A DNA stretch of 64,000 nt from NCBI GenBank assembly GCA_013360195.1, contig JABWCQ010000014.1, forward strand, positions 35,738 to 99,737, read 5' to 3'. Made by a program: the position numbers and the translations under genes. Of this stretch, positions 50,875-59,786 are shown piece by piece. This stretch comes from a bacterium. Its GTDB lineage: Bacteria > Electryoneota > RPQS01. Every line of letters starts with the position of its first letter. Within the stretch, counting starts at the first letter, position 1. Under the pieces are notes generated by a model. It was not told where the DNA came from, did no database searches, and saw nothing but the letters and a program-made list of their open reading frames with translations.

Positions 50875-51585
50875 TCAGGCTTCGCCGTCAGCGGGTTGTC
50901 TGCGTGTGTACCACGAGCGTTCTTCGCCCTGAAACTTGACGGGTTTGAAGTTGTCGAGAATTTGCGCGTGTGTAATGGAGGCGAATTCAGTATCCACGAC
51001 TTCGAACAGACCGTTTCCGGTGCATTCGACGGCGTGCGGAGTCGTGTCGTTGATGGTGCAATGCGTGACGCGGACTTCCTGGCAATTTTCGCAGATGAGT
51101 CCGCTTCCGCCGCAGCGTTCGATAAGGGAATTGTCGAGCAGCACATCAAGCGAGCCTTTGGCGCAGATTGCACCGCGTTCGGAGTCCGCGAGATAGCAGC
51201 TTGTGGCGGCGATGCGAGTTCCGGACTCAGCACAGATGCTGTATTTCCCGCCTTCAATGGCAGAATACTTGATATCGAGGTTTCCGGCGGTGACGTGAAT
51301 GACCGGCTGCGTGCGGACTTTACCTTTGAAGGACAGATTGGTAAGAATCAGATTTCGCGCGGTTGACGAGATAAGTTCGTCGCGTTCAGTGGACAGTTCA
51401 ATGTCTTCATGCGCTCCGACGCCAACGATTTCGAGACTTTTGGTAATAATCAGGGAACCGACATACTTCCCGGGTTGAACCTGAATAAGGTCACCGTCAT
51501 GAGCGGCGACGATAGCCTCGGCGAGAGTCGGGAAAGCGCCGGCGCGATTAGGAGCGACAACGTGAACAGTGCGAGCGACGGTCAT
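50875..51585 (-). CDS. Right-handed beta-helix protein without signal peptide
   Basis: A 236-residue protein beginning MTVARTVHVVAPNRAG. FPTLAEAIVAAHDGDLIQVQPGKY is the N-terminal cap of pectate-lyase-like helices, followed by regular rungs ending in small residues (SLEIVGVG, NLDIKYSAIEGGKYSI, SLDVLLDNSLIERCGGSGLI). No export signal, so it may be cytosolic. The ATG at 51585 has GAGGA upstream; the longer frame runs into the carbonic anhydrase gene. Confidence 0.8.
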   Translation of the reverse strand: MTVARTVHVVAPNRAGAFPTLAEAIVAAHDGDLIQVQPGKYVGSLIITKSLEIVGVGAHEDIELSTERDELISSTARNLILTNLSFKGKVRTQPVIHVTAGNLDIKYSAIEGGKYSICAESGTRIAATSCYLADSERGAICAKGSLDVLLDNSLIERCGGSGLICENCQEVRVTHCTINDTTPHAVECTGNGLFEVVDTEFASITHAQILDNFKPVKFQGEERSWYTRRQPADGEA

Positions 51586-51643
51586 AGATGGTTCCTCGTC
51601 GAAATCTGGAGAGTTGTTTAGCGAGAAAGAAGTCTTGGAAATA

Positions 51644-52234
51644 TCAAACGTCCCACTGCACGAGTCCGGAAGCGACATCGAAGTAGGCACGTGAAATGGA
51701 AATGGAACCTGCTTCGAGAGCTTCAAGTATTGCAGGCGACTGCTGCGGCAACTGTGCGACGAGGTTGCGGGTGTTTTGCCGCGACACTTCGGATGCAAGT
51801 TCATCGCCGGTGAATCCCTCTTTGCGTTTAGCGACAACGATAGTGCCGAGTCTTGCGATGACTGCGGACACGGCACCGCGCATGGGCAAATCCGAAACGG
51901 CGGCATTAATGGCGCCGCAGCCTGAATGCGCCATCACGACGACAAGCTTCACGTTCAGCGCTTCAACAGCGAACTCGACGGAGCCGACGACTTCAGGAGT
52001 GAGAATAGTTCCGGCAACGCGAATGACGAACAAATCGCCTTGCGACTGGTCAAAGAGAATCTCCGGTGACACACGCGAATCCGAACAGGTGACGACGCAG
52101 GCGAAAGGCTCTTGAGTTTGCGCGAGTTTCATGCGCAACTCGGCATTGGCTTTCCACGGCTGCGGAGTTCCGTTGACATAGCGGAGGTTGCCGTCGCGGA
52201 GGGCGGTCAGTGCTTCAGTAGGAGAAAGGATCAT
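51644..52234 (-). CDS. Beta-class carbonic anhydrase
   Basis: A 196-residue zinc enzyme that interconverts CO2 and bicarbonate. Zinc ligands lie in CVVTCSDSRVSP (Cys-Asp-Ser-Arg) and VMAHSGCGAI (HxxC). Length and motifs are canonical. The ATG at 52234 is preferred to an upstream TTG, though neither has a clear ribosome site. Confidence 0.95.
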   Translation of the reverse strand: MILSPTEALTALRDGNLRYVNGTPQPWKANAELRMKLAQTQEPFACVVTCSDSRVSPEILFDQSQGDLFVIRVAGTILTPEVVGSVEFAVEALNVKLVVVMAHSGCGAINAAVSDLPMRGAVSAVIARLGTIVVAKRKEGFTGDELASEVSRQNTRNLVAQLPQQSPAILEALEAGSISISRAYFDVASGLVQWDV

Positions 52235-52272
52235 GCGATACAAAAAAGATACGTTGACAGGACACTTTTCAA

Positions 52273-52926
52273 CTATTTAGCAATCCAGTATTCCCGCACC
52301 TTTTTGAAATGCGCAATGCGGTCGTTAATCTTTGCTATCTCACGAGGGTAGAATTCAAGTAGATTATCACAAAGCTGAATCATCCAGTCCTTGCGCGAAA
52401 CTCCTCTGTCGATATCTATGTTGTTTGAATTCACAATTTGGATCTGGCCCCACCCCAAGGCACCAATAGTCAAACATCTCCAAGATAAGTGCTCAATCGG
52501 CATGAAATGGACATTGCTTACCTCAAACTCAGAGTCTACGATCTTGTACGAGATGTAAAGTACGGAAAAATAGTTCTTGTCGTCTTCATATAGTCTTGAT
52601 AGTCGCTCAACAGACGTCAAATTAGGCATGTTGAACTTGGTATCGAGATTATGCGTCTTGACATCAACAAGTACATAGTACTCTTCAAGGTCAGTAAACG
52701 CAATGTCCGCCATAGATCTACGTGCAAAATCATCTGAGTACTTTCCGGCATTCCTGCCAAGAATCGCCTTAAACTGGCTTGCAATCATGGATTGGATTAT
52801 GTCACCAACCGCTCTGGGGCTACTAGATGCTTCTTTAGATAGGAATTCCTTTTGTCCTTGTAGATAGGCAAGAACAGCTTTTTCTATATTTTCGAGAATA
52901 GGCGCAGCAAAAATCTTGCTATTCAT
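52273..52926 (-). CDS. Type II restriction endonuclease, HincII-like
   Basis: A 217-residue PD-(D/E)XK nuclease. The catalytic core is ADIAFTDLEEYYVLVDVKTHN (Asp74, Asp88-Val-Lys90). The spacing and the following segment TKFNMPNLTSVERLSRL, as well as the C-terminal GWGQIQIVNSNNIDIDRG and REEW-like RKDWM, resemble HincII as I remember it; HincII cuts GTYRAC. The resemblance is from memory and not from alignment, so specificity is uncertain. It starts 2 bases after the methyltransferase gene stop, the usual arrangement of a type II R-M system. It is AT-richer than its neighbours. Confidence 0.78.
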   Translation of the reverse strand: MNSKIFAAPILENIEKAVLAYLQGQKEFLSKEASSSPRAVGDIIQSMIASQFKAILGRNAGKYSDDFARRSMADIAFTDLEEYYVLVDVKTHNLDTKFNMPNLTSVERLSRLYEDDKNYFSVLYISYKIVDSEFEVSNVHFMPIEHLSWRCLTIGALGWGQIQIVNSNNIDIDRGVSRKDWMIQLCDNLLEFYPREIAKINDRIAHFKKVREYWIAK

Positions 52927-52928
52927 AT

Positions 52929-53921
52929 TTAGAATAGTGCAATTTCATTGGGTCTTGAGGGGTTACTTTTCATTGAGTTCTTAGAATCAATAAATGTATT
53001 CCGCTCATAAAACACGCCCTCCGAATATCCTTGAATGGAGTTGTCGAAGCCAGCCATCTCAAGTCTCTTCTCGGCCAAACAAGCAAACACTTCGTCAATT
53101 TCAATTCCGACAAAGTGTCTTCCCAATTTCTTTGCCACAACAGAGGTCGTACCAGATCCCAGGAAAGGATCAAATACGATTTCGTTGGGTCGCGAGCTAG
53201 CCAGGACAATTTTGGCGATAAGTTTCTCGGGCTTCTGCGTTGGATGGTCCGTATTCTCGGGCATTGACCAAAATGGAACTGTAAGGTCCGTCCACAAATT
53301 GGAAGGAGAAGTCAATCTAAATCTGCCGTGTTCGGTTTCGTTCCAGTCTTTGGGATCACCGGCTTCATTTGTGTAGGGCGCGATTACCTTACGTTTCAGT
53401 TTAACCGCATCGACATTAAAATAGTATTCTTCAGATTTGGTGCAAAACCAGATGTCTTCCGAGCAGTTTTTCCAGTTCGCAAGCGCACCCCTGCCTTTTT
53501 CCCGTTCCCAAGTAATTCTGTTCCGGACGATAAAGTGTTTCTCTGCTACTGTTGAAATAGCAGATGAAGATGCCCAGTCGCCGCAAATGTATATTGAACC
53601 CGTTGGCTTCATCAATCTGTACATTTCCGGAAGCCACGAATCTAACCATGCGACATAATCAGAATATGACCGTTGCTTGAACGAAGTGGTGTTGAACGTT
53701 TTGCTTAAATTGTACGGAGGATCAACAACGATTAGATCCGCAAACGCAGAAGGCAACAATCCAACGACCTCAAACAAGTCTTGATTAATTGTTTGATCAA
53801 GCAAGGCGTCAAGGCTCAAAACAGGTTCTTTCACCTTGCGCAAACGCGAGCGCAAAACATCGACATCATCTTGTGTCAATGTGATCGTTCTATTTCGAGG
53901 CGCTCGGTGTTTGCGTTCCAT
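52929..53921 (-). CDS. Type II DNA adenine methyltransferase (beta class)
   Basis: A 330-residue protein with motif IV DPPYNL (residues 67-72) before motif I FDPFLGSGTTSVVA (about residue 250), the order of beta-class N6-adenine methyltransferases. DHPTQKPEKLIAKIV is the conserved segment before motif I. It would protect sites against the endonuclease encoded just after it. It lies 14 bases downstream of etfB, on the same strand, and is AT-rich relative to its neighbours, which points to insertion of a transferred R-M pair into the etf locus. Confidence 0.93.
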   Translation of the reverse strand: MERKHRAPRNRTITLTQDDVDVLRSRLRKVKEPVLSLDALLDQTINQDLFEVVGLLPSAFADLIVVDPPYNLSKTFNTTSFKQRSYSDYVAWLDSWLPEMYRLMKPTGSIYICGDWASSSAISTVAEKHFIVRNRITWEREKGRGALANWKNCSEDIWFCTKSEEYYFNVDAVKLKRKVIAPYTNEAGDPKDWNETEHGRFRLTSPSNLWTDLTVPFWSMPENTDHPTQKPEKLIAKIVLASSRPNEIVFDPFLGSGTTSVVAKKLGRHFVGIEIDEVFACLAEKRLEMAGFDNSIQGYSEGVFYERNTFIDSKNSMKSNPSRPNEIALF

Positions 53922-53935
53922 TTTTTGTGTACCCT

Positions 53936-54685
53936 TTACAGCACTTTGGCTTCTTCGCGCAGTTTTTGAATCAGAACAGGAATCGCGTCCACACCGTTTC
54001 CGAGAATCTGGCCGGGCTGACGGTCGGGTTTAGGCAGCACCTGCATGGTTTCGACTTGAATTGTTCCGAAGTCGGCGGTGACTTCGTCAATCGGCTTTTT
54101 CTTCGCGGCCATGATGCCTTTGAGCGACGCATACCGCGGCTCGTTCAAGCCTTTTTGCGCGGCGACGACACAGGGGGTCGGCATTTCAACAACGACGATG
54201 CCGCCTTCGACTTCGCGCTCGGCAATCAGCTTGCCGTCTTTCAGTTCGAGCTTGACCACCACACTGACTGAAGGCAGATCGAGCAGCTCGGCGACCATCA
54301 TGCCCACACCGTGATTGTCATGGTCAATGGCGGATTTGCCGCAGAGAATCAGGTCGTAGGTTTGCCCCTTGACCACATTGGCCAGAGCACGAGCAGTAGC
54401 GAGCGCGTCAAAGCCCGCATCGCCTTTCACGTGAATGCCGCGGTCCACACCCATGGCGAGCGCGGTACGCAGCACTTTGGGAACATCATCGCCGCCCACA
54501 CTGACGGCGACGACCTCTCCGGAACCGGCAGCATCGCGGAGTTTCAGAGCTTCTTCAATGGCAAATTCATCGAACGGATTCAGGACGAAGGTGACTCCAT
54601 CGAGATGAACGGACTTGCCATCCATGGAGGGTTTGATACTGGCCTCGCTGTCAGCGACAGCTTTCAAGAGTAGCAGAATATTCAC
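53936..54685 (-). CDS. etfB: Electron transfer flavoprotein beta subunit
   Basis: A 249-residue subunit that completes ETF with EtfA. Family features: LNPFDEFAIEEALKLRD near residue 36, GKSAIDHDNHGVGMMVAELL around 116 and the signature VEGGIVVVEMPTPCVVAAQK with LNEPRYASLKGIMAAKKKP. The C terminus is complete. EtfA is 6.6 kb away in the same direction. Confidence 0.94.
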   Translation of the reverse strand: MNILLLLKAVADSEASIKPSMDGKSVHLDGVTFVLNPFDEFAIEEALKLRDAAGSGEVVAVSVGGDDVPKVLRTALAMGVDRGIHVKGDAGFDALATARALANVVKGQTYDLILCGKSAIDHDNHGVGMMVAELLDLPSVSVVVKLELKDGKLIAEREVEGGIVVVEMPTPCVVAAQKGLNEPRYASLKGIMAAKKKPIDEVTADFGTIQVETMQVLPKPDRQPGQILGNGVDAIPVLIQKLREEAKVL

Positions 54686-54766
54686 GATTGGGGTGTAAGT
54701 TCAGTAAAATGAGAGGTTTTCAAGGACATAGACAATTTATCAAACTAACCAATTTTGCTCAGAATT

Positions 54767-56386
54767 TCAAGTATTCTCGATACTTCGGCCAACAAGAACC
54801 TCAGCCCGGATAGCTGCCGTGGCGAGAGTACCGACAATCAGGGTAATCAGGGCAATTCCGGCGGGCATTGCAAAACCGGTCCAGATAAGTGCGAGTGCCA
54901 GATAGCCACCGAGCACAAGACCGTGGAAGAGCAGCGCACCGAGAATCCCGACTCGCATGTAAAGCCAACCGGCCATGATAGACCACGCGACCCAATGTGC
55001 CGCACCGGTCGAGAGCCAGTTGTGTGTATCAAAACCGACGAAATAGGAAGCGATTCCAGCCATCAGCAGCATAGCGGTCAAGGTACCACGCACCCAAAAA
55101 ATGAGCAGCGGGAAAAGCCACAGGCGAAAAACAAGTTCTTCCCAGACGATGGACTTGGCCACCAGCACAGGTGCTGCAAGCATGGGAACGGGGGAACCGG
55201 TGACATCGGCGACCAGTCTAAGACTTTCTCCGGCAAGTCCTCCGACTTCCTCCCACAACCCGAGATAGGCTTCAACGAGGAGGAACAGAGACGCGGCAGG
55301 CAAGGCCCAGCGAGCCGATTGAATCCATGCACCTGTCCAGCCGCGATGAGACGGAGCGATACGCGTGAGCGTTGTGATGTTCGGCATAAGGTCGCGCGAG
55401 ATGGACTCTCCGGATGCGACAATCAGCGTGACGAGAATTCCGGTTTGCAGCGCGTCAATGCTCGCAGCGAGAGCGACTCGGAACACAAAGTCTTCGGCCT
55501 GACTCCCTCCGGGCACGAGCAGCGTCGCCTGTGAAATGGTCATCGTGCGCGCGACCACGACGAGCAGCATTGCAATCGAGCCCCACCACATGCCGCGCTT
55601 CCACGATATTGGATGGCGGTGATGAAGAATGATTTGAAAAACGCCGAAGATGATGAGCGCGAACGCAAGCAGCCGCAAACGTGCTCCGGGCGGCCGTGCC
55701 ATAATGGGCACGGCTTCAGGCGAGGGGCGCGTAATGAAGGAAGTCAGCGTCCTGCCGGTCAGGCGAACGTCAAAAAGTTTGGAGTAGGGTCCGCCCAGGG
55801 AATCCCGGAACGTGTAGTGGAAATCCGTGCGCTGCGGCATCGTGGCGAGCGAATCCTTAAGCATCGTCAACCGGTCTGCGCCGATACCGAGGCGGGTCGC
55901 CAGTTGCTCCATGACGGCGAAGAAGGCTTCCGTCTTGCCAATTTTGACTCCGGGTTCGTAGTCGTCCACATCGTGCAGAATCTGATAGATATTGCCCGCG
56001 GGAGACACATGAATAGTCCAGCTGTCTTCGGGTCGTTCGCGGTGGAAATAGCGGTTGACGTATCCAACGGCCGGAGCAAAGGCGAATCCGTGTTCGTCCT
56101 TTGACGCATTCCAGACGCCGTCGAAATTGTATTCGGCCGCTTGAATCAGATTATACTCATCGAGCTTGACCCCTTGCGCGTCAAGGAACTGCTCGGCAAT
56201 GGCGGCGGCTTCATCGGGTCGAAGCCACTCCCAGCTCCACGGCTTGCAATTAACTCCGACGACGAGCAGCACGAGGGTGAACAGCAGCGTGCGCATGGCC
56301 ATGGAGCGCACAAGCACGGGATACCATTTTTTCGCGCGCTTTCGGAGTTCACGGCGGGTGAATTGAGTGAAGTCAGGAGTGGTCAA
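54767..56386 (-). CDS. CPBP-family intramembrane metalloprotease
   Basis: A 539-residue polytopic protein. An N-terminal membrane helix and an extracytoplasmic domain (about residues 50-235) are followed by eight or more helices. The CPBP (Abi) motifs are present: EELVFR in one helix, HNWLSTGAAHWVAW and FHGLVLGGY in later ones, giving the Glu-Glu-Arg and two His that coordinate metal. Relatives include the CAAX prenyl protease Rce1 and bacteriocin-immunity proteins. The long N-terminal domain is unusual for the family. Confidence 0.85.
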   Translation of the reverse strand: MTTPDFTQFTRRELRKRAKKWYPVLVRSMAMRTLLFTLVLLVVGVNCKPWSWEWLRPDEAAAIAEQFLDAQGVKLDEYNLIQAAEYNFDGVWNASKDEHGFAFAPAVGYVNRYFHRERPEDSWTIHVSPAGNIYQILHDVDDYEPGVKIGKTEAFFAVMEQLATRLGIGADRLTMLKDSLATMPQRTDFHYTFRDSLGGPYSKLFDVRLTGRTLTSFITRPSPEAVPIMARPPGARLRLLAFALIIFGVFQIILHHRHPISWKRGMWWGSIAMLLVVVARTMTISQATLLVPGGSQAEDFVFRVALAASIDALQTGILVTLIVASGESISRDLMPNITTLTRIAPSHRGWTGAWIQSARWALPAASLFLLVEAYLGLWEEVGGLAGESLRLVADVTGSPVPMLAAPVLVAKSIVWEELVFRLWLFPLLIFWVRGTLTAMLLMAGIASYFVGFDTHNWLSTGAAHWVAWSIMAGWLYMRVGILGALLFHGLVLGGYLALALIWTGFAMPAGIALITLIVGTLATAAIRAEVLVGRSIENT

Positions 56387-56438
56387 GTGATGAAGGTGAA
56401 GTTTATCGGCACTCGTGCAGCGACAGGCGCGGGGACGG

Positions 56439-57050
56439 TCAATAAATCAAACTGATATCGCCTTTGCCTTCGCGCAGAATGACAAAGTCGTCGGAGTCGG
56501 TGCAGTCCACGATGGTGGAGGGTTGGCTGTCGAGAATTCCGCTGTCGAGAATAACGGAAATGGTGTCTCCCCAGTGGTGAAGAATTTCGCTCGGGTCAAG
56601 CATCGGGTCACCATCGCGGTCGGTGACGGACGTGGAGAGAATCGGACGTCCGAAGGCCTTAAGCAAGTCACGGCAGACGGGATGGTCGGGCACGCGAAGC
56701 CCGACGGTCTTTTGTTTTGTGAGCAGAAGTTTGGGAACATCGCGACTCGCGGGGAGAATGAATGTGTACGGGCCCGGCAGGCAGCGCTTCATCATTTTGT
56801 AGACGCGGTTTTCAACTTTCGCGTAGTTGCTGATATCTGACAGGTCGGCACACAGGAATGACAGCGAATGATACTTTGAATATCCTTTGAGCGTGAGGGC
56901 GCGTTCCATGGCGGCCTTGCTGTGAATATCGCAGCCCAGGCCGTAGACCGTGTCGGTGGCATAGGCAATCAGCTCACCGCGTTCCAGAGCTTCAATGGCT
57001 TTCTGAATCGCGCGAGGATTGGGATTGTCGGGATGAGTTTCGTAAATCAC
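56439..57050 (-). CDS. YrdC/Sua5/YciO-type threonylcarbamoyl-AMP synthase family protein
   Basis: A 203-residue protein. ALERGELIAYATDTVYGLGCD and KGYSKYHSLSFLCAD near the start, PGPYTFILPAS and TVGLRVPDHPV in the middle, and the ATP-site segment LSTSVTDRDGDP match the family that makes threonylcarbamoyl-AMP for tRNA t6A37 or its YciO paralogues. The KRxK-type Lys/Arg triad is replaced here by KGYSKY, which is more like YciO, so catalytic activity for t6A is not certain. Confidence 0.85.
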   Translation of the reverse strand: MIYETHPDNPNPRAIQKAIEALERGELIAYATDTVYGLGCDIHSKAAMERALTLKGYSKYHSLSFLCADLSDISNYAKVENRVYKMMKRCLPGPYTFILPASRDVPKLLLTKQKTVGLRVPDHPVCRDLLKAFGRPILSTSVTDRDGDPMLDPSEILHHWGDTISVILDSGILDSQPSTIVDCTDSDDFVILREGKGDISLIY

Positions 57051-57365
57051 GGTTCGCAGGTCCCGGTCACGTAATAACGTCGTTGATGGTGGTTTGAAAA
57101 CTCATTCGGAAGCAGCCGTTGGTTCCCGGTGGTGATACCGACTCTCACTATTATTTCAGGATTGCCCGGATTGACCGCGCAGATGCTGCAAGACAAACCG
57201 CCGCCGTGTTCAAGTTTGTGCACAAAGGAAAGAAAACAGAGGTGCGTATTGCGGATCCGAATGCGGCAACAAACAATTTAACCCTCAAATCCCGCCTATG
57301 CAACTCTTTAGAACAAAAAAAAGCCCGAAGCAAGGTGCTTCGGGCCGGAAATCAGCAATTGCGGC
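57051..57365. other. Intergenic gap
   Basis: Apart from the terminator at 57314-57345 I see no supported gene. An open frame of 124 codons on the plus strand from 57119 runs through the terminator and into the M23 gene, and has no ribosome site. Confidence 0.5.
57314..57345 (-). terminator. Terminator of the M23 peptidase gene
   Basis: Stem GCCCGAAGCA/TGCTTCGGGC with a 3-base loop. On the minus strand it is followed by nine T residues. Confidence 0.93.
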
Positions 57366-58343
57366 TTAGCCGTCCACCTCTTCAGAATGGTCATGCTCGT
57401 GCGATTCCGTCGCGTCCGTCTCGACTGCAAAGCCCGGGAAGTTGTCGGTGTCTTCGAAGACATAGTCCATGGGATTTACGGCGACGCCGTTGACACGCAC
57501 TTCGTAGTGCAGATGCGGGGCGGTTGAGCGGCCGGTTGAGCCAACTTGACCGATGACGGTACCCTTGCCAACCTTTTGACCTTTGCGAACCAGGATTTTG
57601 TGCAGGTGCCCGTAAGCGGTTTGATAACCGCCGCCGTGATCGACAACAATGAATTGTCCGTAATTGTAATACCGGCCGGCATAGATAACCGTTCCGGCGG
57701 CAGTACTCATGACGGGAGTACCGCGCGGTGCGGAAATGTCCAAGCCGTCATGGTGAGTAGCTTTCTTGGTAAAGGGATCACGGCGGACACCGAACCCGGA
57801 CGAATAATAGCCCGTGTCGCAGGGTCTCAGAGTTGGCAGGTGTTCGAGTAGCTTCGCATTCTGGTCAAGCTTGGAGTGAATCTCACGGAAGCTGGTCTTC
57901 TGCAGTTCAATTTCGCGGTCCAGCTTGTTCAGAATGTCATTGAGCTCCTGTGCTTCAGGAACGACCGGTCCCGGCGGGAGGATTTCCACGGTACCACCGA
58001 CGCCGACTTTACGGACATCGGCAGGCAGCAACGGTAAATCCGCCATGAGGCGGAGCATGTTGTCCGTTTCGGCAAGGGTGGAGAGCTTTTGCTCGACGGA
58101 CTTGATTTTGGTATCGAAGTTGGCCAGCTGCTCGCGCAGGGCCTGATTTTCAGCTTCCAGTTGAGCCTTGTCGGAATCACCGACGAAGCGGGTGGCGAGA
58201 AATCCGGTCACACCGTTAAACAGCAGGAAGCTTGCGACCAACCCGGCAAGGAGCGCTTTGGCCTTTGCGCGGGTGAACGTAAACTCAACCTTTTTGCTAA
58301 GGTCGTGTGAGAGTAGGATTAATGAAAACTTACGGTTCGCCAT
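57366..58343 (-). CDS. M23-family peptidoglycan peptidase, membrane-anchored
   Basis: A 325-residue protein. A basic N terminus, one membrane helix (ALLAGLVASFLLFNGVTGFLA), a coiled-coil (about residues 58-100, QLEAENQALREQLANFDTKI) and a C-terminal LytM domain with HHDGLDIS and HLHYEVRVNG. The zinc ligands (His, Asp, His) are present, so it should be an active endopeptidase. The C-terminal tail is rich in His and acidic residues (ESHEHDHSEEVDG). It acts in the periplasm on cell-wall peptides, or as a regulator of amidases. Confidence 0.92.
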   Translation of the reverse strand: MANRKFSLILLSHDLSKKVEFTFTRAKAKALLAGLVASFLLFNGVTGFLATRFVGDSDKAQLEAENQALREQLANFDTKIKSVEQKLSTLAETDNMLRLMADLPLLPADVRKVGVGGTVEILPPGPVVPEAQELNDILNKLDREIELQKTSFREIHSKLDQNAKLLEHLPTLRPCDTGYYSSGFGVRRDPFTKKATHHDGLDISAPRGTPVMSTAAGTVIYAGRYYNYGQFIVVDHGGGYQTAYGHLHKILVRKGQKVGKGTVIGQVGSTGRSTAPHLHYEVRVNGVAVNPMDYVFEDTDNFPGFAVETDATESHEHDHSEEVDG

Positions 58344-58513
58344 TCAACTTCGTTAATTTCACCACAACATCTTGGGTTCAGAAGGGCTTTTAGAACCCCA
58401 CCGCTTGCGGACACACAGCGGACGCCATAGCACATCGCGCTGCAAGAACAAACATTATCTTATTGTTTTGAAACAGGTTAAAAACTTTGCGGATTTACTC
58501 ACAAAGCTTGACG

Positions 58514-58542
58514 AAAGTAACAAAAAATTAGCACCTTGTCAA
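58514..58542 (-). promoter_or_regulatory. Promoter of the M23 peptidase gene
   Basis: The minus strand has TTGACA, 17 bases, TACTTT. Confidence 0.6.
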
Positions 58543-58600
58543 GCATTTTCTTGCAAATCAGAGACCACATTTCGCAACATAACTGTTGACCCTCCGCAAC

Positions 58601-58629
58601 TTGATTGACACGGGTCAAATATGTATCTT
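58601..58629 (+). promoter_or_regulatory. Promoter of the AbrB-like gene
   Basis: TTGATT, 17 bases, TATCTT. Transcription would start near 58636, which rules out the upstream ATG at 58621 as the start codon. Confidence 0.55.
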
Positions 58630-58662
58630 CAGAAAGTAGGAAATTCACACAATCGAAGTTTC

Positions 58663-58935
58663 ATGGCCAAGCGACTTTCAGCACGCATCCGATCCAAGAA
58701 TCAAATCACTTTACCGCAGCGGCTTGTCGAGCATACGGGTCTGAAAGAGGGTGATTTTCTTGATTTTGAGATTGTTGCAACGGCTCAGCAAGTGGGGCCG
58801 GGAACAATAGTGCTGCGAACAAAACGGCTGATTGAAGCGGAAACTCCGGCAGAGCCGATACCGCCTCTACACGATGCTCAGGAGTTTCCGGGCGTGAAAA
58901 CCGCTATCGAGGAACTGAAGAAGCGGTTGAAATAG
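58663..58935 (+). CDS. AbrB/SpoVT-type DNA-binding protein
   Basis: A 90-residue protein. The N-terminal swapped-hairpin domain MAKRLSARIRSKNQITLPQR, GLKEGDFLDFEIV is that of antitoxin-like AbrB/MazE family proteins. The C-terminal Pro-rich and helical tail (EFPGVKTAIEELKKRLK) is longer than in many antitoxins. No toxin gene is adjacent. The ATG at 58663 fits the promoter and family start. Confidence 0.85.
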   Translation: MAKRLSARIRSKNQITLPQRLVEHTGLKEGDFLDFEIVATAQQVGPGTIVLRTKRLIEAETPAEPIPPLHDAQEFPGVKTAIEELKKRLK

Positions 58936-58985
58936 CGAGAGGCGTGGATAACTTTCTTCGAGTCAACTGACTCAGATTAGTGCGC

Positions 58986-59204
58986 TCAGCTGAAGCCGCC
59001 GTGGCCGCAGGAATGACCTGCAGATGCTCCGACAAATCCTTGAGAACCATGTCCTTGCGGTGCTGCTGTCAGCGAGAACAGCTTGGACAACGGCTTGACC
59101 GCGTTGCAAGTGGGGCAGAAACCTTCAGTTAAGGTCTGGGTATTCGATTGTAGAATTTCGATGACTTTGCCGCAGCCATCGCACTTGTATTCATAGAGTG
59201 GCAT
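58986..59204 (-). CDS. FmdB-type zinc-ribbon protein 1
   Basis: A 72-residue protein: MPLYEYKCDGCGKVIEILQS, then CPTCNAVKPLSKLFSLTAAP; two CxxC pairs bind zinc. The tail is Gly/His/Cys-rich. FmdB-type proteins are regulators in some methylotrophs, but most family members are of unknown role. A paralogue lies 15 bases upstream. Confidence 0.85.
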   Translation of the reverse strand: MPLYEYKCDGCGKVIEILQSNTQTLTEGFCPTCNAVKPLSKLFSLTAAPQGHGSQGFVGASAGHSCGHGGFS

Positions 59205-59219
59205 TTTGCTGACCGTTTG

Positions 59220-59453
59220 TTAATGTCCTGAACAGCCACAAGCTCCGCCGTGACAGGTGCCTTTGGGTTCGCCGCACATGCCAACATTTTCGAAATGATC
59301 TTTGTTGGGGACGGCAGTCAGGGAGAAGAGCTTCGTGAATTTGCGGTCACCTTCGCAGTTCGGGCAGAAACCCGATGCCCGATTTTGGTGACGGGATTCC
59401 AGAACTTCCACAATTTTCCCACAGGTGTCGCACTTGTATTCGTACAGAGGCAT
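59220..59453 (-). CDS. FmdB-type zinc-ribbon protein 2
   Basis: A 77-residue paralogue of the downstream gene: MPLYEYKCDTCGKIVEVLES and CPNCEGDRKFTKLFSLTAVP are about two-thirds identical. The tail ends in CGEPKGTCHGGACGCSGH with five Cys residues and may bind an extra metal. ATG at 59453; the longer frame upstream is antisense to the HU gene. Confidence 0.87.
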   Translation of the reverse strand: MPLYEYKCDTCGKIVEVLESRHQNRASGFCPNCEGDRKFTKLFSLTAVPNKDHFENVGMCGEPKGTCHGGACGCSGH

Positions 59454-59491
59454 CTTGTTTACCTTATGATAATAAAGGAATTGTATTGAGG

Positions 59492-59764
59492 ATGACCAAT
59501 AGAGAAATGCTTGCCGCAATTTCTGCCCGGACGGCTTTGAGTGAGGCGGAAGCACGCGAAGTACTTTCCGTCATACTGGACACCATAAAGGATGCCGTCT
59601 GGGACGGCGACAAGGTGATGCTGACCAATTTCGGCACTTTCTATCTCGCAGAGCGCAAAGCCCGGACCTACAAGAATCCGAAACCGCACATGCCGGCAGT
59701 GCGCCCGGCCCGGAAGTACCCGAAGTTTGTTCCCGCCCCGAATTTTGAAGAACTCGTTCGCTAA
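59492..59764 (+). CDS. HU-family DNA-binding protein
   Basis: A 90-residue histone-like protein that bends DNA and forms dimers. Helices TNREMLAAISARTALSEAEA, then VMLTNFGTFYLAERKARTYK and the arm with Pro-containing tip KPHMPAVRPARKYPKFVPAP, and ELVR at the end. The tip sequence is more basic and Pro-rich than E. coli HU. The upstream gap to the divergent FmdB gene is only 38 bases, so the two probably share a promoter region. Confidence 0.92.
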   Translation: MTNREMLAAISARTALSEAEAREVLSVILDTIKDAVWDGDKVMLTNFGTFYLAERKARTYKNPKPHMPAVRPARKYPKFVPAPNFEELVR

Positions 59765-59786
59765 CTCAGCGGTTCCTGGAGGGACG

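Larger units (their letters stand above)
58344..58662. other. Divergent intergenic region
   Basis: It holds the promoter for the M23 gene (minus) and the promoter for the AbrB-like gene (plus); no gene is seen between them. Confidence 0.6.

Noticed and set aside
57119..57493. 124-codon plus-strand open frame in the gap before the M23 gene
   Set aside because: Crosses a strong minus-strand terminator and the 3' end of the M23 gene; no ribosome site or known motif.
58663..58935. AbrB-like gene as antitoxin of a toxin-antitoxin pair
   Set aside because: No small toxin-like gene is adjacent on either side.
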